Shown here one piece after another: positions 53,824 to 62,657 of a DNA stretch of 64,000 nt. This DNA comes from Mucilaginibacter sp. CSA2-8R (lineage in GTDB: Bacteria; Bacteroidota; Bacteroidia; Sphingobacteriales; Sphingobacteriaceae). The notes below the pieces were generated by a model. It was not told the DNA's origin. It worked only from the letters and a program-made list of their open reading frames with translations, and searched no databases. The stretch covers positions 2,666,001 to 2,730,000 of the forward strand of contig NZ_CP152389.1 of NCBI RefSeq assembly GCF_038806765.1, in the 5' to 3' direction. The translations under genes and the position numbers were made by a program. Each line of letters opens with the position of its first letter. Position 1 is the first letter of the stretch.

Positions 53824-54138
53824 TTATTTTTTAGTAGAATCTTTTTTAGCGGTATCTGCGGCTGCAGCTGGCGTTGGAGCTGCGGCAGCGGCAGGTGCAG
53901 TCATAGTTGTACGTGCGCTCGCTTTACCTTTCGGAATGGAGGTTCCTCCTGTAGCAGAATAATCTAACAGAGTTGCACCACCGGTTGAAGTCTCTGTTTT
54001 TGAGGTATCGTGATTTGACGGTACATCATAAGGATTTTTTACAGAGTCAACGGCGTCTTTGCTGGCGTTACCGGAGTTGCAAGCTCCTAACAGAGATGCG
54101 CTGCCCGCAAGTGCCATTATTAAAATAACTTTTTTCAT
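53824..54138 (-). CDS. Small Ala/Thr/Lys-rich lipoprotein (104 aa)
   Basis: From the start at 54138 (M-K-K-V-I-L-I); the frame is open upstream but the lipoprotein signal decides the start. Signal ends at C20 (S-L-L-G-A-C). The tail has Asp/Ser/Thr units and an Ala/Pro-rich end (A-A-A-A-A-P-T-P). Similar in style to the three plus-strand lipoproteins but without the GGGTTAC element upstream. Confidence 0.75.
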   Translation of the reverse strand: MKKVILIMALAGSASLLGACNSGNASKDAVDSVKNPYDVPSNHDTSKTETSTGGATLLDYSATGGTSIPKGKASARTTMTAPAAAAAPTPAAAADTAKKDSTKK

Positions 54139-54228
54139 TAATGTGTTTTTAGATGTTAAACTAACAGAGATAGGCTTTATCTTAATTTTTGCGCCAATAT
54201 ACAAATAACACCGCGTTTGGTTAAGCAA

Positions 54229-54256
54229 AAAAGCACACCACTATGGGTGTGCTTTT
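54229..54256 (-). terminator. Terminator of the DUF2383 gene
   Basis: AAAAGCACACC (54229-54239) pairs with GGTGTGCTTTT (54246-54256), 11 bp perfect; minus strand T run follows. Confidence 0.85.
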
Positions 54257-54274
54257 CATTAAAAACTATTTTAA

Positions 54275-54739
54275 TTATGCTTTTTGACGCTCTTCGTCGC
54301 GCAAAGCCTTCACTTTGTCATGAGCAGCACGTAAAGTTACATTTTGCTCAGTAAGTATATCTTTAATGTAAGCCGGCAAGTGCTCTTCCTCCAATGCTGT
54401 TTTATAAGCTTTTTGAGTAGCGTCTTCGCCAAACTCACACTCTTCTAAAACACTTTTTTCACTGTTGCCGGTAAAAAACGCTTTTACGTTTAACCAGGTA
54501 CGGTGTATGCCACCACTGTTTGAGGTAGTATTTTCGATATCTTTATGGTAGGTCTGTACTTCTGTAGCTAATGCCAGTTTAAACTTGTGGCTGTCGCCAA
54601 TAAAGCTGGTAAACAGTTGCTTTAACTCAGCATCACCTTCCGGTGTATCTTTGATCGCTTTTTCATAACCTTGAATACGGTCATTATGTATTTTGATCAA
54701 ATCGTTTAACGTTTCTACGGTTTGCTCTGTATTTTCCAT
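54275..54739 (-). CDS. PA2169 family four-helix-bundle protein (DUF2383)
   Basis: 154 aa, wholly helical ferritin-like bundle with the family opening E-T-L-N-D-L-I-K-I-H-N-D-R-I-Q-G-Y and later acidic residues and His. Cytoplasmic, no signal. Members are stress-associated in proteobacteria but the function is unknown. Neighbour of the lipoprotein cluster and the membrane lipoprotein upstream. Confidence 0.85.
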   Translation of the reverse strand: MENTEQTVETLNDLIKIHNDRIQGYEKAIKDTPEGDAELKQLFTSFIGDSHKFKLALATEVQTYHKDIENTTSNSGGIHRTWLNVKAFFTGNSEKSVLEECEFGEDATQKAYKTALEEEHLPAYIKDILTEQNVTLRAAHDKVKALRDEERQKA

Positions 54740-54780
54740 GGTTTTGTTGTTATGATCGGATTGAAAATAATTTGTTACTC

Positions 54781-54960
54781 TTATACGTTATTGCTGCCAC
54801 CGCCTCTAAACATCGAAAGGATCCACCAAATTAAGGCAACAACAATAACAATACCTATAATAGCAGTATAAGCGCCTGCTTTAAATATAGTGCCGATGGC
54901 CTCACAACTGCTTAAAGACATTACTAAGCCGATAAGCATTACATAATTTAATTTTTTCAT
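54781..54960 (-). CDS. Small membrane lipoprotein (59 aa)
   Basis: From the start at 54960 (M-K-K-L-N-Y). Lipobox S-L-S-S-C19, then one membrane helix (A-A-I-I-G-I-V-I-V-V-A-L-I-W-W-I-L), then a Gly-rich end. Similar tiny proteins occur widely in Bacteroidota without known function. Confidence 0.7.
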   Translation of the reverse strand: MKKLNYVMLIGLVMSLSSCEAIGTIFKAGAYTAIIGIVIVVALIWWILSMFRGGGSNNV

Positions 54961-54990
54961 AGTAGATGTATGTTTTTTGTAGATGCATAT

Positions 54991-55034
54991 AAAATAAAGA
55001 ACCTGCAATTTTTGTTTTGCAGGTTCTTTATTTT
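54991..55034 (-). terminator. Long terminator hairpin of the HSL-type hydrolase gene
   Basis: An 18-bp perfect stem: 54991-55008 pairs with 55017-55034 around an 8-nt loop. It begins 10 bp after the hydrolase stop. Confidence 0.85.
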
Positions 55035-55043
55035 ATAAAGGTT

Positions 55044-56234
55044 TTATTTATTAAAAGCGTCTTTTAATTGGCTTGCAGCATAGCTTAAAGCTTCTTTAGC
55101 TTCAGGAACCAAAGCTCCCATGCCAAAAAATTCATGTGTTACGCCGTCATATACTTTACGGTCAACCGTTACACCGGCCGCCTTCAGTTTGCTTTCCAGC
55201 ATTTCGCCATCGCTTTGTAATGGGTCAAGTTCAGCGTTAATAATGGTAAATGATGGCAAGCCTTTTAAGTTGGCAGCTACCAAATTTAAGCGTGGATCTT
55301 TAGCTTCGGCCATGGTGTTGGTATAATTTTTAGTAAACCACATCATCATGGCTTTGTCCAAAGGTTTAGCCTCAATATATTTGTTATATGAAGCGCTAAA
55401 CATATCCGCGCTTGCTATCGGATAAACGCTAACAACATGCAGTGGAGCCTGGATCTTTTTATCGCGGGCCATGATGGCTACGTTAGTGGCCAAATTACCA
55501 CCAGCGCTCTCACCTACTACTGCAATCTTTTTCGGATCGCCTTTAATAGACGCAGCGTTGTTTAATACCCATTGGTATGCAGCAAACGAATCATTATGCG
55601 CAACCGGGAAACGATGTTCTGGCGCTAAACGGTAAGCGACAGATACTACAACGGCACCAACCTGATCTGATAATGCTTTAGCCGAAGAATCGTATACATC
55701 AATGTTAGCAATTACAAAACCGCCACCATGATAGTACACAATTACCGGGAGCGGGCCTGTTGCACCCTGCGGTGTATACACCCTGATGTGCACATTACCA
55801 CCGTTTACGGGTATCTCTTTACCCATGGTATCTACTTTCATCACCGGCATCGGGATGTTGTATTCTTTCATCAAATCTTTGACCGCGTCAGTCGGTGTAT
55901 GATTTTTACGGGCTTGCACTGCAGTAAGCTGCGGAATAGGTTTATCTCCGTAGCTGGCCAGTTTTTCTATAACGGCCTGCATTTGAGGTTTAATATCACT
56001 TCCCCAAGCTGGTTTTGGACCTTTGGGCTTTACATCATCCGGGTTGCCCCCTTTATTTGCTACGTCAGTGGTTTGGGTGGTGGTTACACTACTGTCAACA
56101 GATGTACTGTCTGAACTTGTTGTGTTTTTGTTTGATGAGTCACACGCGGTAACCCCAAATACGGCAGCAACAGCTAACGATGCTAAACACTGCCTTGCAG
56201 AGCTTGAGCTAATAAAATTAAAATGGTTTTTCAT
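55044..56234 (-). CDS. Alpha/beta hydrolase of the HSL family, lipoprotein with low-complexity linker
   Basis: 396 aa. Lipoprotein signal ending at C31 (V-F-G-V-T-A-C), then about 35 residues rich in Ser, Thr and Asp, then the hydrolase. The oxyanion motif H-G-G-G-F (169-173), nucleophile S243 in G-E-S-A-G-G, and the later Asp (E-L-D-P-L) and His (T-H-E-F-F-G) complete the hormone-sensitive-lipase-type triad. Substrate probably short-chain esters; anchored in the periplasm or outer membrane. Confidence 0.9.
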   Translation of the reverse strand: MKNHFNFISSSSARQCLASLAVAAVFGVTACDSSNKNTTSSDSTSVDSSVTTTQTTDVANKGGNPDDVKPKGPKPAWGSDIKPQMQAVIEKLASYGDKPIPQLTAVQARKNHTPTDAVKDLMKEYNIPMPVMKVDTMGKEIPVNGGNVHIRVYTPQGATGPLPVIVYYHGGGFVIANIDVYDSSAKALSDQVGAVVVSVAYRLAPEHRFPVAHNDSFAAYQWVLNNAASIKGDPKKIAVVGESAGGNLATNVAIMARDKKIQAPLHVVSVYPIASADMFSASYNKYIEAKPLDKAMMMWFTKNYTNTMAEAKDPRLNLVAANLKGLPSFTIINAELDPLQSDGEMLESKLKAAGVTVDRKVYDGVTHEFFGMGALVPEAKEALSYAASQLKDAFNK

Positions 56235-56283
56235 AAGTATTATATCTGTGAAACCAACACCATTTTGGTTATATTGTTGGTGT

Positions 56284-56325
56284 TACAGTTATAAAATATT
56301 GCTGTGATGATATTTTATAACTGTA
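56284..56325. repeat. Perfect 16-bp inverted repeat upstream of the hydrolase gene
   Basis: TACAGTTATAAAATAT (56284-56299) and ATATTTTATAACTGTA (56310-56325) around a 10-nt loop. It lacks a T run, so it may be an operator or an inefficient terminator of the gene at 56330. Confidence 0.6.
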
Positions 56326-56329
56326 AGTT

Positions 56330-56827
56330 TTAAAGAGTAGATTTTAAGGTATCATTTACTAGATGCTTAGCTGTATTAAGCGAAATCTTGTTATTGCCAT
56401 TCAATAACTTCATCACCGCCGACGACACTAATCCACCAGTTAGATAATAAAGAACGGCTAAAACTTGTGTCTCGCGAGATTTATTGCTGTGTTTTTCGTT
56501 TAGGCCCATAGGCTTTGGTAAAAGAACCGCTCCCAACCCTGCAGCTAAACCCGATGCAGCCCCTTTTAGAACTGTTTTGTTATCGCCTATGCCCGCCATA
56601 CTATAATAAATGCTGTTGCTGATGATGTCGCCACCCATAGTCATATAGTAAAGCTTTTTACCTACCGGTGGTTCAATACCCGCTTTATCCAACAACTTTG
56701 TTAAAGACTCCATACCTAACAAATCCATACGGGGTGCTTCTGTGTCGTTCTTTTTAATCAGTTGGTGCAATACGGTTACTGCACAAGCACCGGCTAAACC
56801 GCCTAATAATGCATTCAATACTTTCAT
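56330..56827 (-). CDS. Hypothetical membrane-associated protein (165 aa)
   Basis: I recognise no family. An N-terminal hydrophobic Gly/Ala-rich segment (A-L-L-G-G-L-A-G-A-C-A-V) and two further Gly-rich hydrophobic stretches (A-A-S-G-L-A-A-G-L-G-A-V-L-L; Y-L-T-G-G-L-V-S-S-A-V) suggest a small membrane protein. It diverges from the ABC ATPase gene. Confidence 0.65.
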   Translation of the reverse strand: MKVLNALLGGLAGACAVTVLHQLIKKNDTEAPRMDLLGMESLTKLLDKAGIEPPVGKKLYYMTMGGDIISNSIYYSMAGIGDNKTVLKGAASGLAAGLGAVLLPKPMGLNEKHSNKSRETQVLAVLYYLTGGLVSSAVMKLLNGNNKISLNTAKHLVNDTLKSTL

Positions 56828-56917
56828 AGTATGTTTTTTTGTTTAAGGTTTAGCCGGGCATTTTGTTCGTTAGCGTTATTTAATTTTTATACTTGCAGCC
56901 TTAGCTTTAAAGAAAAT

Positions 56918-58378
56918 ATGGCTTTATTAGAAGTAAAAGATGCTACACTCCGCATGCAGCAGCATACATTACTGCATAATCTCAATATTACTATTAACCA
57001 AGGCGAGCATTGGCTAATTACGGGCAGCAGCGGCTCGGGAAAAACCATTTTGCTCAATGTATTTGCCGGCTTACTTAAACCTGTAAGCGGCTTGGTAACT
57101 ACCGGTATTGATCAAAAGCATCTTGGCAAGGGTATATTATTAGTAACGGCCAAACATCACTTTAAAGACACAACCAACACCAGCAACCTGTATTATCAGC
57201 AGCGTTACAACTCGCAGGATGCTGATCAAACCGTCACTGTGTTACAGTACCTGCAATCAAAAACAATAGAAACTACTGGGTTCTGGACGGTTGACCGGGT
57301 TATTAATTTATTGATGCTCAACAAACTCGCAGATAAATCACTCATTAAGTTATCCAATGGCGAAACTAAACGCTTAAGGTTAGCTTCGGCATTGCTGGCT
57401 CATCCTGCTATTTTATTGTTAGATGATCCGTTGGCTGGCCTGGATTACGATACTCAGCAACATTTCGGCAGCCTGTTGCGAAAGATTATTAGCAGCGGAA
57501 TTACCATTATCATGGCGGGCAGCGGTTTCGAAATACCATCGGTTATTACTCATGTAGCCATAATGGAACAGGGCACCGTCACTCAAACACTACCAGCCAG
57601 CCAGTTTACACCACCGCAGCAACGCAACACTTCTGCAGCGTCACTAAACTTATTGTCTGAGTTATTAAAAAACAATAAAACAACTAGTTATAGTCAGATG
57701 GTTAACATGGAAAATGTTAACATAAGGTATGGTGACGTAAATGTATTAACCGATGTTAACTGGACGGTTAAGCCTGGCGACCGCTGGGCATTGTTTGGTC
57801 ATAACGGCGCCGGTAAATCATCTTTGTTAAGTTTAATTAACGGCGACAACCCGCAGGCTTATGCTAACCACATTATATTATTTGATCGCAAACGAGGAAG
57901 CGGCGAGAGTATTTGGGAGATTAAACGTAAAATTGGATTTCTTTCTCCGGAGTTTTACCAGTACTTCCCGACAGACCAGTCGGCACTTCAGGTGGTTGAG
58001 TCTGGCTACTACGATACACAGGGATTGTTTAGACCAAGCCAGCCGGCAAAAGCAGAAAAAGCAATGGACTGGCTTAAAGCTTTGCAAATTGAGCAGTATG
58101 CCAGGCACAGATTAAAGAATATGCCTGCCAGTGCGCAAAGGCTTTGTTTGCTTGCCCGTGCACTTATTAAATTGCCCGACTTGTTGATTCTTGATGAACC
58201 ATGCCAGGGCCTAGACAAACAACAGCGGGTACATTTTAACCAATTGATTGATGCTATTGTTGAACAAACCGGATTAACATTAATTTACGTAACGCACTAC
58301 ATCCACGAATTGCCGGACAGCATCAACAAAGTAATTACTTTGCAAGAGGGCCGCATTCACAGCATTCAGGAAAAGTAA
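56918..58378 (+). CDS. Double ABC ATPase, ModF-like
   Basis: 486 aa from the start at 56918 (M-A-L-L-E-V-K); the longer frame overlaps the divergent gene. Two ABC domains: first Walker A G-S-S-G-S-G-K-T, signature L-S-N-G-E; second Walker A G-H-N-G-A-G-K-S, but its signature is degenerate (M-P-A-S-A). Walker B motifs L-L-L-D-D-P and L-I-L-D-E-P are intact. Resembles ModF/PhrA proteins of unclear function. No permease nearby. Confidence 0.85.
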   Translation: MALLEVKDATLRMQQHTLLHNLNITINQGEHWLITGSSGSGKTILLNVFAGLLKPVSGLVTTGIDQKHLGKGILLVTAKHHFKDTTNTSNLYYQQRYNSQDADQTVTVLQYLQSKTIETTGFWTVDRVINLLMLNKLADKSLIKLSNGETKRLRLASALLAHPAILLLDDPLAGLDYDTQQHFGSLLRKIISSGITIIMAGSGFEIPSVITHVAIMEQGTVTQTLPASQFTPPQQRNTSAASLNLLSELLKNNKTTSYSQMVNMENVNIRYGDVNVLTDVNWTVKPGDRWALFGHNGAGKSSLLSLINGDNPQAYANHIILFDRKRGSGESIWEIKRKIGFLSPEFYQYFPTDQSALQVVESGYYDTQGLFRPSQPAKAEKAMDWLKALQIEQYARHRLKNMPASAQRLCLLARALIKLPDLLILDEPCQGLDKQQRVHFNQLIDAIVEQTGLTLIYVTHYIHELPDSINKVITLQEGRIHSIQEK

Positions 58379-58447
58379 ATTACTATCACTATCATATCAT
58401 ATTGCCGGCCATCACTTAGATTTATTGCCATTATCGCTTAATGCCCT

Positions 58448-58455
58448 TATCTTTG
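58448..58455 (+). promoter_or_regulatory. -7 box directly before mqnC
   Basis: TATCTTTG matches TAnnTTTG and ends 3 nt before the ATG at 58459. It overlaps the upstream in-frame ATG at 58441, which therefore cannot be the start of this transcript. Confidence 0.5.
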
Positions 58456-58458
58456 TAC

Positions 58459-59583
58459 ATGAGTACTGCCGATCTACTGCAACGTGCACTTCAGTTTGAT
58501 TTTTTGAGCATGGAAGAAGGCGTTTATTTATACCACAACGCTTCTACTCCCGAGCTGATGTATACCGCCAACGAACTTCGTAAAATACAGGTTCCGCATG
58601 GCAAGGTTACCTGGCAAATTGACCGCAACGTAAACACCACCAACGTTTGTATCGCTAATTGCAAGTTTTGTAACTTTTTCCGCCGGCCAGGGCATGCGGA
58701 TAGTTATATCACCGACATTGAAACGTACAAGCAAAAGATAGAAGAAACTTTCCGTTACGGCGGAGATCAGCTTTTGCTGCAGGGTGGTCACCATCCCGAT
58801 TTGGGTTTGGCTTTTTATGTCGACTTATTTAAGCAGTTAAAAGAACTTTATCCAACACTAAAACTGCACTCGCTTGGCCCGCCCGAAATTGCGCACGTGT
58901 CCAAATTAGAAGGTATGAGCCACCTTGATGTGCTAACTGCGTTGAAAGAAGCAGGCCTTGACTCGCTACCGGGTGCAGGCGCCGAGATACTGAACGACCG
59001 GGTACGCCGTTTAATATCCAAAGGCAAGTGCGGTGGCCAGGAGTGGTTGGATGTGATGCGAGCCGCGCATAAAATAGATCTGCCTACATCAGCAACGATG
59101 ATGTTTGGTCACGTGGAAACCATTGAGGAACGATTTGAGCATTTAGTTTGGATTCGTGAGGTGCAATCAGAAAAACCGGAAGGACATTATGGTTTTACCG
59201 CATTTATCCCATGGCCATTTCAGGATGATGGAACGCTGCTAAGAAAAGTAAGAGGCATTACTAATAACGTTACCGGCGATGAATACCTGCGCATGATTGC
59301 CTTAAGCCGTATTATGCTGCCTAACGTGAAAAATATACAAGCCTCCTGGTTAACCGTTGGTAAACAGGTAGCACAGCTGTGTTTACATGCCGGTGCCAAC
59401 GACTTTGGCTCCATTATGATTGAAGAAAACGTTGTATCAGCCGCGGGAGCACCTCACCGCTTTACTGCGCAAGGCATTCAAAATTCCATCCGGGAAGCCG
59501 GTTTTGAGCCCCAATTACGCAACCAGCGTTACCAGTGGCGCGAAATGCCAGAGCAACTGGAAGAGCAAGTAATTAACTATTAA
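58459..59583 (+). CDS. mqnC: Cyclic dehypoxanthinyl futalosine synthase
   Basis: 374 aa from the start at 58459. Radical SAM motif C-I-A-N-C-K-F-C; Q-G-G-H-H-P-D-L and L-P-G-A-G-A-E-I-L identify MqnC. It cyclises dehypoxanthine futalosine during menaquinone synthesis. It is separated from mqnE and mqnA by 8 kb and has its own promoter and terminator. Confidence 0.94.
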   Translation: MSTADLLQRALQFDFLSMEEGVYLYHNASTPELMYTANELRKIQVPHGKVTWQIDRNVNTTNVCIANCKFCNFFRRPGHADSYITDIETYKQKIEETFRYGGDQLLLQGGHHPDLGLAFYVDLFKQLKELYPTLKLHSLGPPEIAHVSKLEGMSHLDVLTALKEAGLDSLPGAGAEILNDRVRRLISKGKCGGQEWLDVMRAAHKIDLPTSATMMFGHVETIEERFEHLVWIREVQSEKPEGHYGFTAFIPWPFQDDGTLLRKVRGITNNVTGDEYLRMIALSRIMLPNVKNIQASWLTVGKQVAQLCLHAGANDFGSIMIEENVVSAAGAPHRFTAQGIQNSIREAGFEPQLRNQRYQWREMPEQLEEQVINY

Positions 59584-59597
59584 AGGATATCGAAAGT

Positions 59598-59642
59598 AAT
59601 GAGGAAAGCTGCCTTGAGAAGATCAAAGCGGCCTTCCTCATT
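59598..59642 (+). terminator. Terminator hairpin after mqnC
   Basis: AATGAGGAA (59598-59606) pairs with TTCCTCATT (59634-59642), continued by a second inner stem (GC-rich, one mismatch). The T run is poor. Confidence 0.55.
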
Positions 59643-59693
59643 TAAAAAGCTGCAACTATACTCTAATAGGTTAATTAAAGAACTGGGATTTAA

Positions 59694-59723
59694 CAAAAAA
59701 GGGCACTACGATGAGTGCCCTTT
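59694..59723 (-). terminator. Terminator of the DUF3276 gene
   Basis: AAAGGGCACT (59698-59707) pairs with AGTGCCCTTT (59714-59723); the minus strand has seven T. Confidence 0.85.
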
Positions 59724-59746
59724 AAATTTAAGTTTATATCAGTATT

Positions 59747-60088
59747 TTAGAACGTAAAATCCTCTTCAGTTGCACCGGCTACACCGGCGGCTTTGGTTAT
59801 TTCGTTTAACTCGCTGTACTCGTAACGCTTCTCAACCACATCCTGATTAGCTTTGATGTAATCTACCGTGTCTTTCAAACCTTCGGCAAATTTCTCAAAA
59901 TCTTCTTTGTAAAGAAAAATTTTGTGCTTCACAAAAACACCATCTTCCAAACGCTTTTTGCTCTCTGTAATTGTGATGTAATAATCGTTTGACCGTGTTG
60001 CTTTTACATCAAAAAAATAAGTTCTTTTACCAGCCCTTACTTTCTTCGAGAATACCTCATCCCGCTCTCTGTTTTCGAAATCTCCCAT
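59747..60088 (-). CDS. DUF3276 PUR-family DNA/RNA-binding protein
   Basis: 113 aa. The F-S-K-K-V-R-A-G-K-R-T-Y-F-F-D-V-K segment and the K-H-K-I-F-L-Y-K-E-D-F motif define the Bacteroidota relative of the eukaryotic Pur-alpha repeat (single-stranded nucleic acid binding). Function in bacteria unknown. Monocistronic; the 205 bp upstream (60089-60293) are AT-rich with nothing clear. Confidence 0.92.
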   Translation of the reverse strand: MGDFENRERDEVFSKKVRAGKRTYFFDVKATRSNDYYITITESKKRLEDGVFVKHKIFLYKEDFEKFAEGLKDTVDYIKANQDVVEKRYEYSELNEITKAAGVAGATEEDFTF

Positions 60089-60293
60089 GTGTTTAAAAGT
60101 GTTGTATTAGTTTGATTGCATAAATATAAACAAATTTTAATATCGCAACACCTTTTGTAATATTTGTGGAAAAAATCTCAAACTGTTAATAACTTCACTT
60201 GTATCGCTTCAATCCTATTGAGAGATACGAAATTTAGCAACCATCAACGTGTTGCTTTTAATTTGTTGAAAATTGAACGGTTAAAACCTAAAG

Positions 60294-62657
60294 CTATTTT
60301 AAATACACGTAAGTAATACCGTCACCTCCCCTGTCGGCATGTTCGTCCTCCATATGGCTTACCTGATCATACTTTTTCAAGTACCCTCTAATGAGTTTGC
60401 GTAATATGCCGTCACCTTTACCATGAATAATTTTTAGCGAGCCGAAGCTCATCATGACGGCGCGATCCAGCAGCTTTTCAATGGCATGCAGGGCATCCTC
60501 ACCACGCATACCTCGTACATCAATTTCGGGGCTAAAGCTGGCCATATCACCCGTTGAGGCTGAACTGGCACTGCGGCGTATCTCTTTGGGTACTTCTTTA
60601 CGGGTTACCTTTTGCACGCGTTTACGCTTAGCCACGGTACGTAAATCGCCAATAGCAATAATAATATTGTCTTTGGCAATTTCCATTATTTGCCCGGTGG
60701 TATCAGAGTCGGTCAGCTTTACCCAGTCACCTACTTTTAACTCATCATCTGTATTGGGCTTAGCAACAGTAGCCTGTTTAACAGTATTTTTTTGCGCTTC
60801 GCGGCTTAGGTTTTCGCGCAGGGCACGGGTTTTCTCTTTGTCCGCTTGTACATTTTTAATTTCGGCAATCGTGTTTTCAACCAGCTTGTTGGCGTTTACA
60901 ATAATGTCTTTAGCCTGCTGCTTGGCATCGCGTATCAGCGCTCTTTGGTTTTCTTCTAGGTAAGCCTTTAGCTTTTCGTTCTCTGCGAGTAAATCGTTAA
61001 CACGTTTTTGCTGACGGTCCAGCTTAACTTTAGTGTCGTAAATCTCCTTTTTTTCACGCTCCAGGTCTACCAATAGCGTATCTACCTTTTTTTGACTGGT
61101 ACCTATTTTGTTCTTGGCCAGATTAAGCACCTGCGGAGGCAAGCCTATTTTCTGGGCGATTTCAAAAGCATAAGAACTGCCCGGTTTACCAACTTCTAAC
61201 TGGTACAAAGGCTTCATGTGCACATTATCAAACAACATGGATGCGTTCTCGATGCCTTCGGTATCGCTCGAAAATATTTTGAGATTGGAGTAGTGCGTTG
61301 TAACCATGCCCCTTACCTTTTTAAAATTAAGCGACTCCAGTACAGCTTCGGCAATGGGGCCACCAAACTGCGGATCGGTACCAGTACCAAATTCGTCAAT
61401 CAAGATCATGGTTTTGCCACTGGCCATTTCCACAAAGTGCTTCATTTTTGAGAGGTGCGCACTATAAGTACTCAAATCACTTTCAATAGATTGGTCGTCA
61501 CCAATGTCAACAAACAGCTGCTTAAAAATACCTACCGTACTGCTTGCATCAACAGGTATGAGCAAACCGGCTTGGGTCATCATTTGCAAAAGGCCCACCG
61601 TTTTCATACAAACCGATTTGCCGCCGGCATTAGGGCCCGATACAGTAATAATGCGCACACTATCGTCGATTTGTACATTGAGCGGCACTACCGTTTTATG
61701 CTCCTTTTTAAAACTTAAAAACAGCAACGGATGCCGGGCATTAATCAAGCGCAATCTGGCTTCGTTAACCACCGCAGGCATTTCGGCCTCAATATCAATG
61801 GCAAACAGCGATTTAGCACGTACAAAATCTAACTTGGTTAATAAGCCATGGTACGAAAGCAGCAGGGGCACGTACGGACGCAATTCGTCTGTTAGCTGCG
61901 TTAATATTTTAACTATCTCGCGGCGGCGTTCAAACTCCAGGTCGCGTATACGATTATTGAGCGTAAAAACTTCTTCAGGTTCCATATAAACGGTTTGCCC
62001 GGTAGCCGACTCGTCGTGTATAAACCCTTTCATTTTACGCTTATTTTCGGCCAGTAAAGGGATACACAAACGTCCGTCGCGTATGGTCAGCGTTCCATCG
62101 GCAGTCCAACCGTTAGATGAAGCACTTTTAAAGATCTGGTCAATCTTGCGGCGTGCTTCCTGTTCGGCCTTGGCAATGCCCGAAGTAATTTCTTGTAAAT
62201 CGCGCGAGGCATTAGGGCGTATTTTGCCTTTTGCATCCAGCACCATGTCAATTTTTTTGATGATGCTTTTTTCAATAGGCAGGTGCTCAAATAAAGCTTC
62301 GAGATTTGGATATTGTCCCTCGCGTTCGTTAAAGTAGCCAATTACGGCAAAAACCGTGGCCAGCGATGCCTGTATCTGAAAAAACTCTTCTTCGGTTAAA
62401 AAAGTACCTTCAATGCGTACTTTATTAGCAAGTGACTTTATGTCAAAAAAGTGATTGATGGGCAGCACCGCATCATGTTGTAATATGTTCTTAAATTCGT
62501 GGGCCTGGCTCAGAAACTTATGTATCTGATCGTAATTATTCATCACCTGAATTTTGCTCACCATTTGCTGGCCCATGGTGCTCAGGCAGTGTGCTTTTAT
62601 TAACTCTTTAACTTCGTTAAAGCCGAGTTTTTCAGCACTATTTTCGGGGTATAACAT
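60294..62657 (-). CDS. mutS2: Endonuclease MutS2
   Basis: 787 aa. ATPase Walker A G-P-N-A-G-G-K-S at about 340-347, then a long coiled coil (about 510-620), a KOW-like segment and a C-terminal Smr nuclease domain (I-D-V-R-G-M-R and I-H-G-K-G-D-G). MutS2 suppresses recombination or rescues collided ribosomes, depending on the species. Its start overlaps the end of the DUF4296 gene by 20 bp. Confidence 0.95.
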   Translation of the reverse strand: MLYPENSAEKLGFNEVKELIKAHCLSTMGQQMVSKIQVMNNYDQIHKFLSQAHEFKNILQHDAVLPINHFFDIKSLANKVRIEGTFLTEEEFFQIQASLATVFAVIGYFNEREGQYPNLEALFEHLPIEKSIIKKIDMVLDAKGKIRPNASRDLQEITSGIAKAEQEARRKIDQIFKSASSNGWTADGTLTIRDGRLCIPLLAENKRKMKGFIHDESATGQTVYMEPEEVFTLNNRIRDLEFERRREIVKILTQLTDELRPYVPLLLSYHGLLTKLDFVRAKSLFAIDIEAEMPAVVNEARLRLINARHPLLFLSFKKEHKTVVPLNVQIDDSVRIITVSGPNAGGKSVCMKTVGLLQMMTQAGLLIPVDASSTVGIFKQLFVDIGDDQSIESDLSTYSAHLSKMKHFVEMASGKTMILIDEFGTGTDPQFGGPIAEAVLESLNFKKVRGMVTTHYSNLKIFSSDTEGIENASMLFDNVHMKPLYQLEVGKPGSSYAFEIAQKIGLPPQVLNLAKNKIGTSQKKVDTLLVDLEREKKEIYDTKVKLDRQQKRVNDLLAENEKLKAYLEENQRALIRDAKQQAKDIIVNANKLVENTIAEIKNVQADKEKTRALRENLSREAQKNTVKQATVAKPNTDDELKVGDWVKLTDSDTTGQIMEIAKDNIIIAIGDLRTVAKRKRVQKVTRKEVPKEIRRSASSASTGDMASFSPEIDVRGMRGEDALHAIEKLLDRAVMMSFGSLKIIHGKGDGILRKLIRGYLKKYDQVSHMEDEHADRGGDGITYVYLK

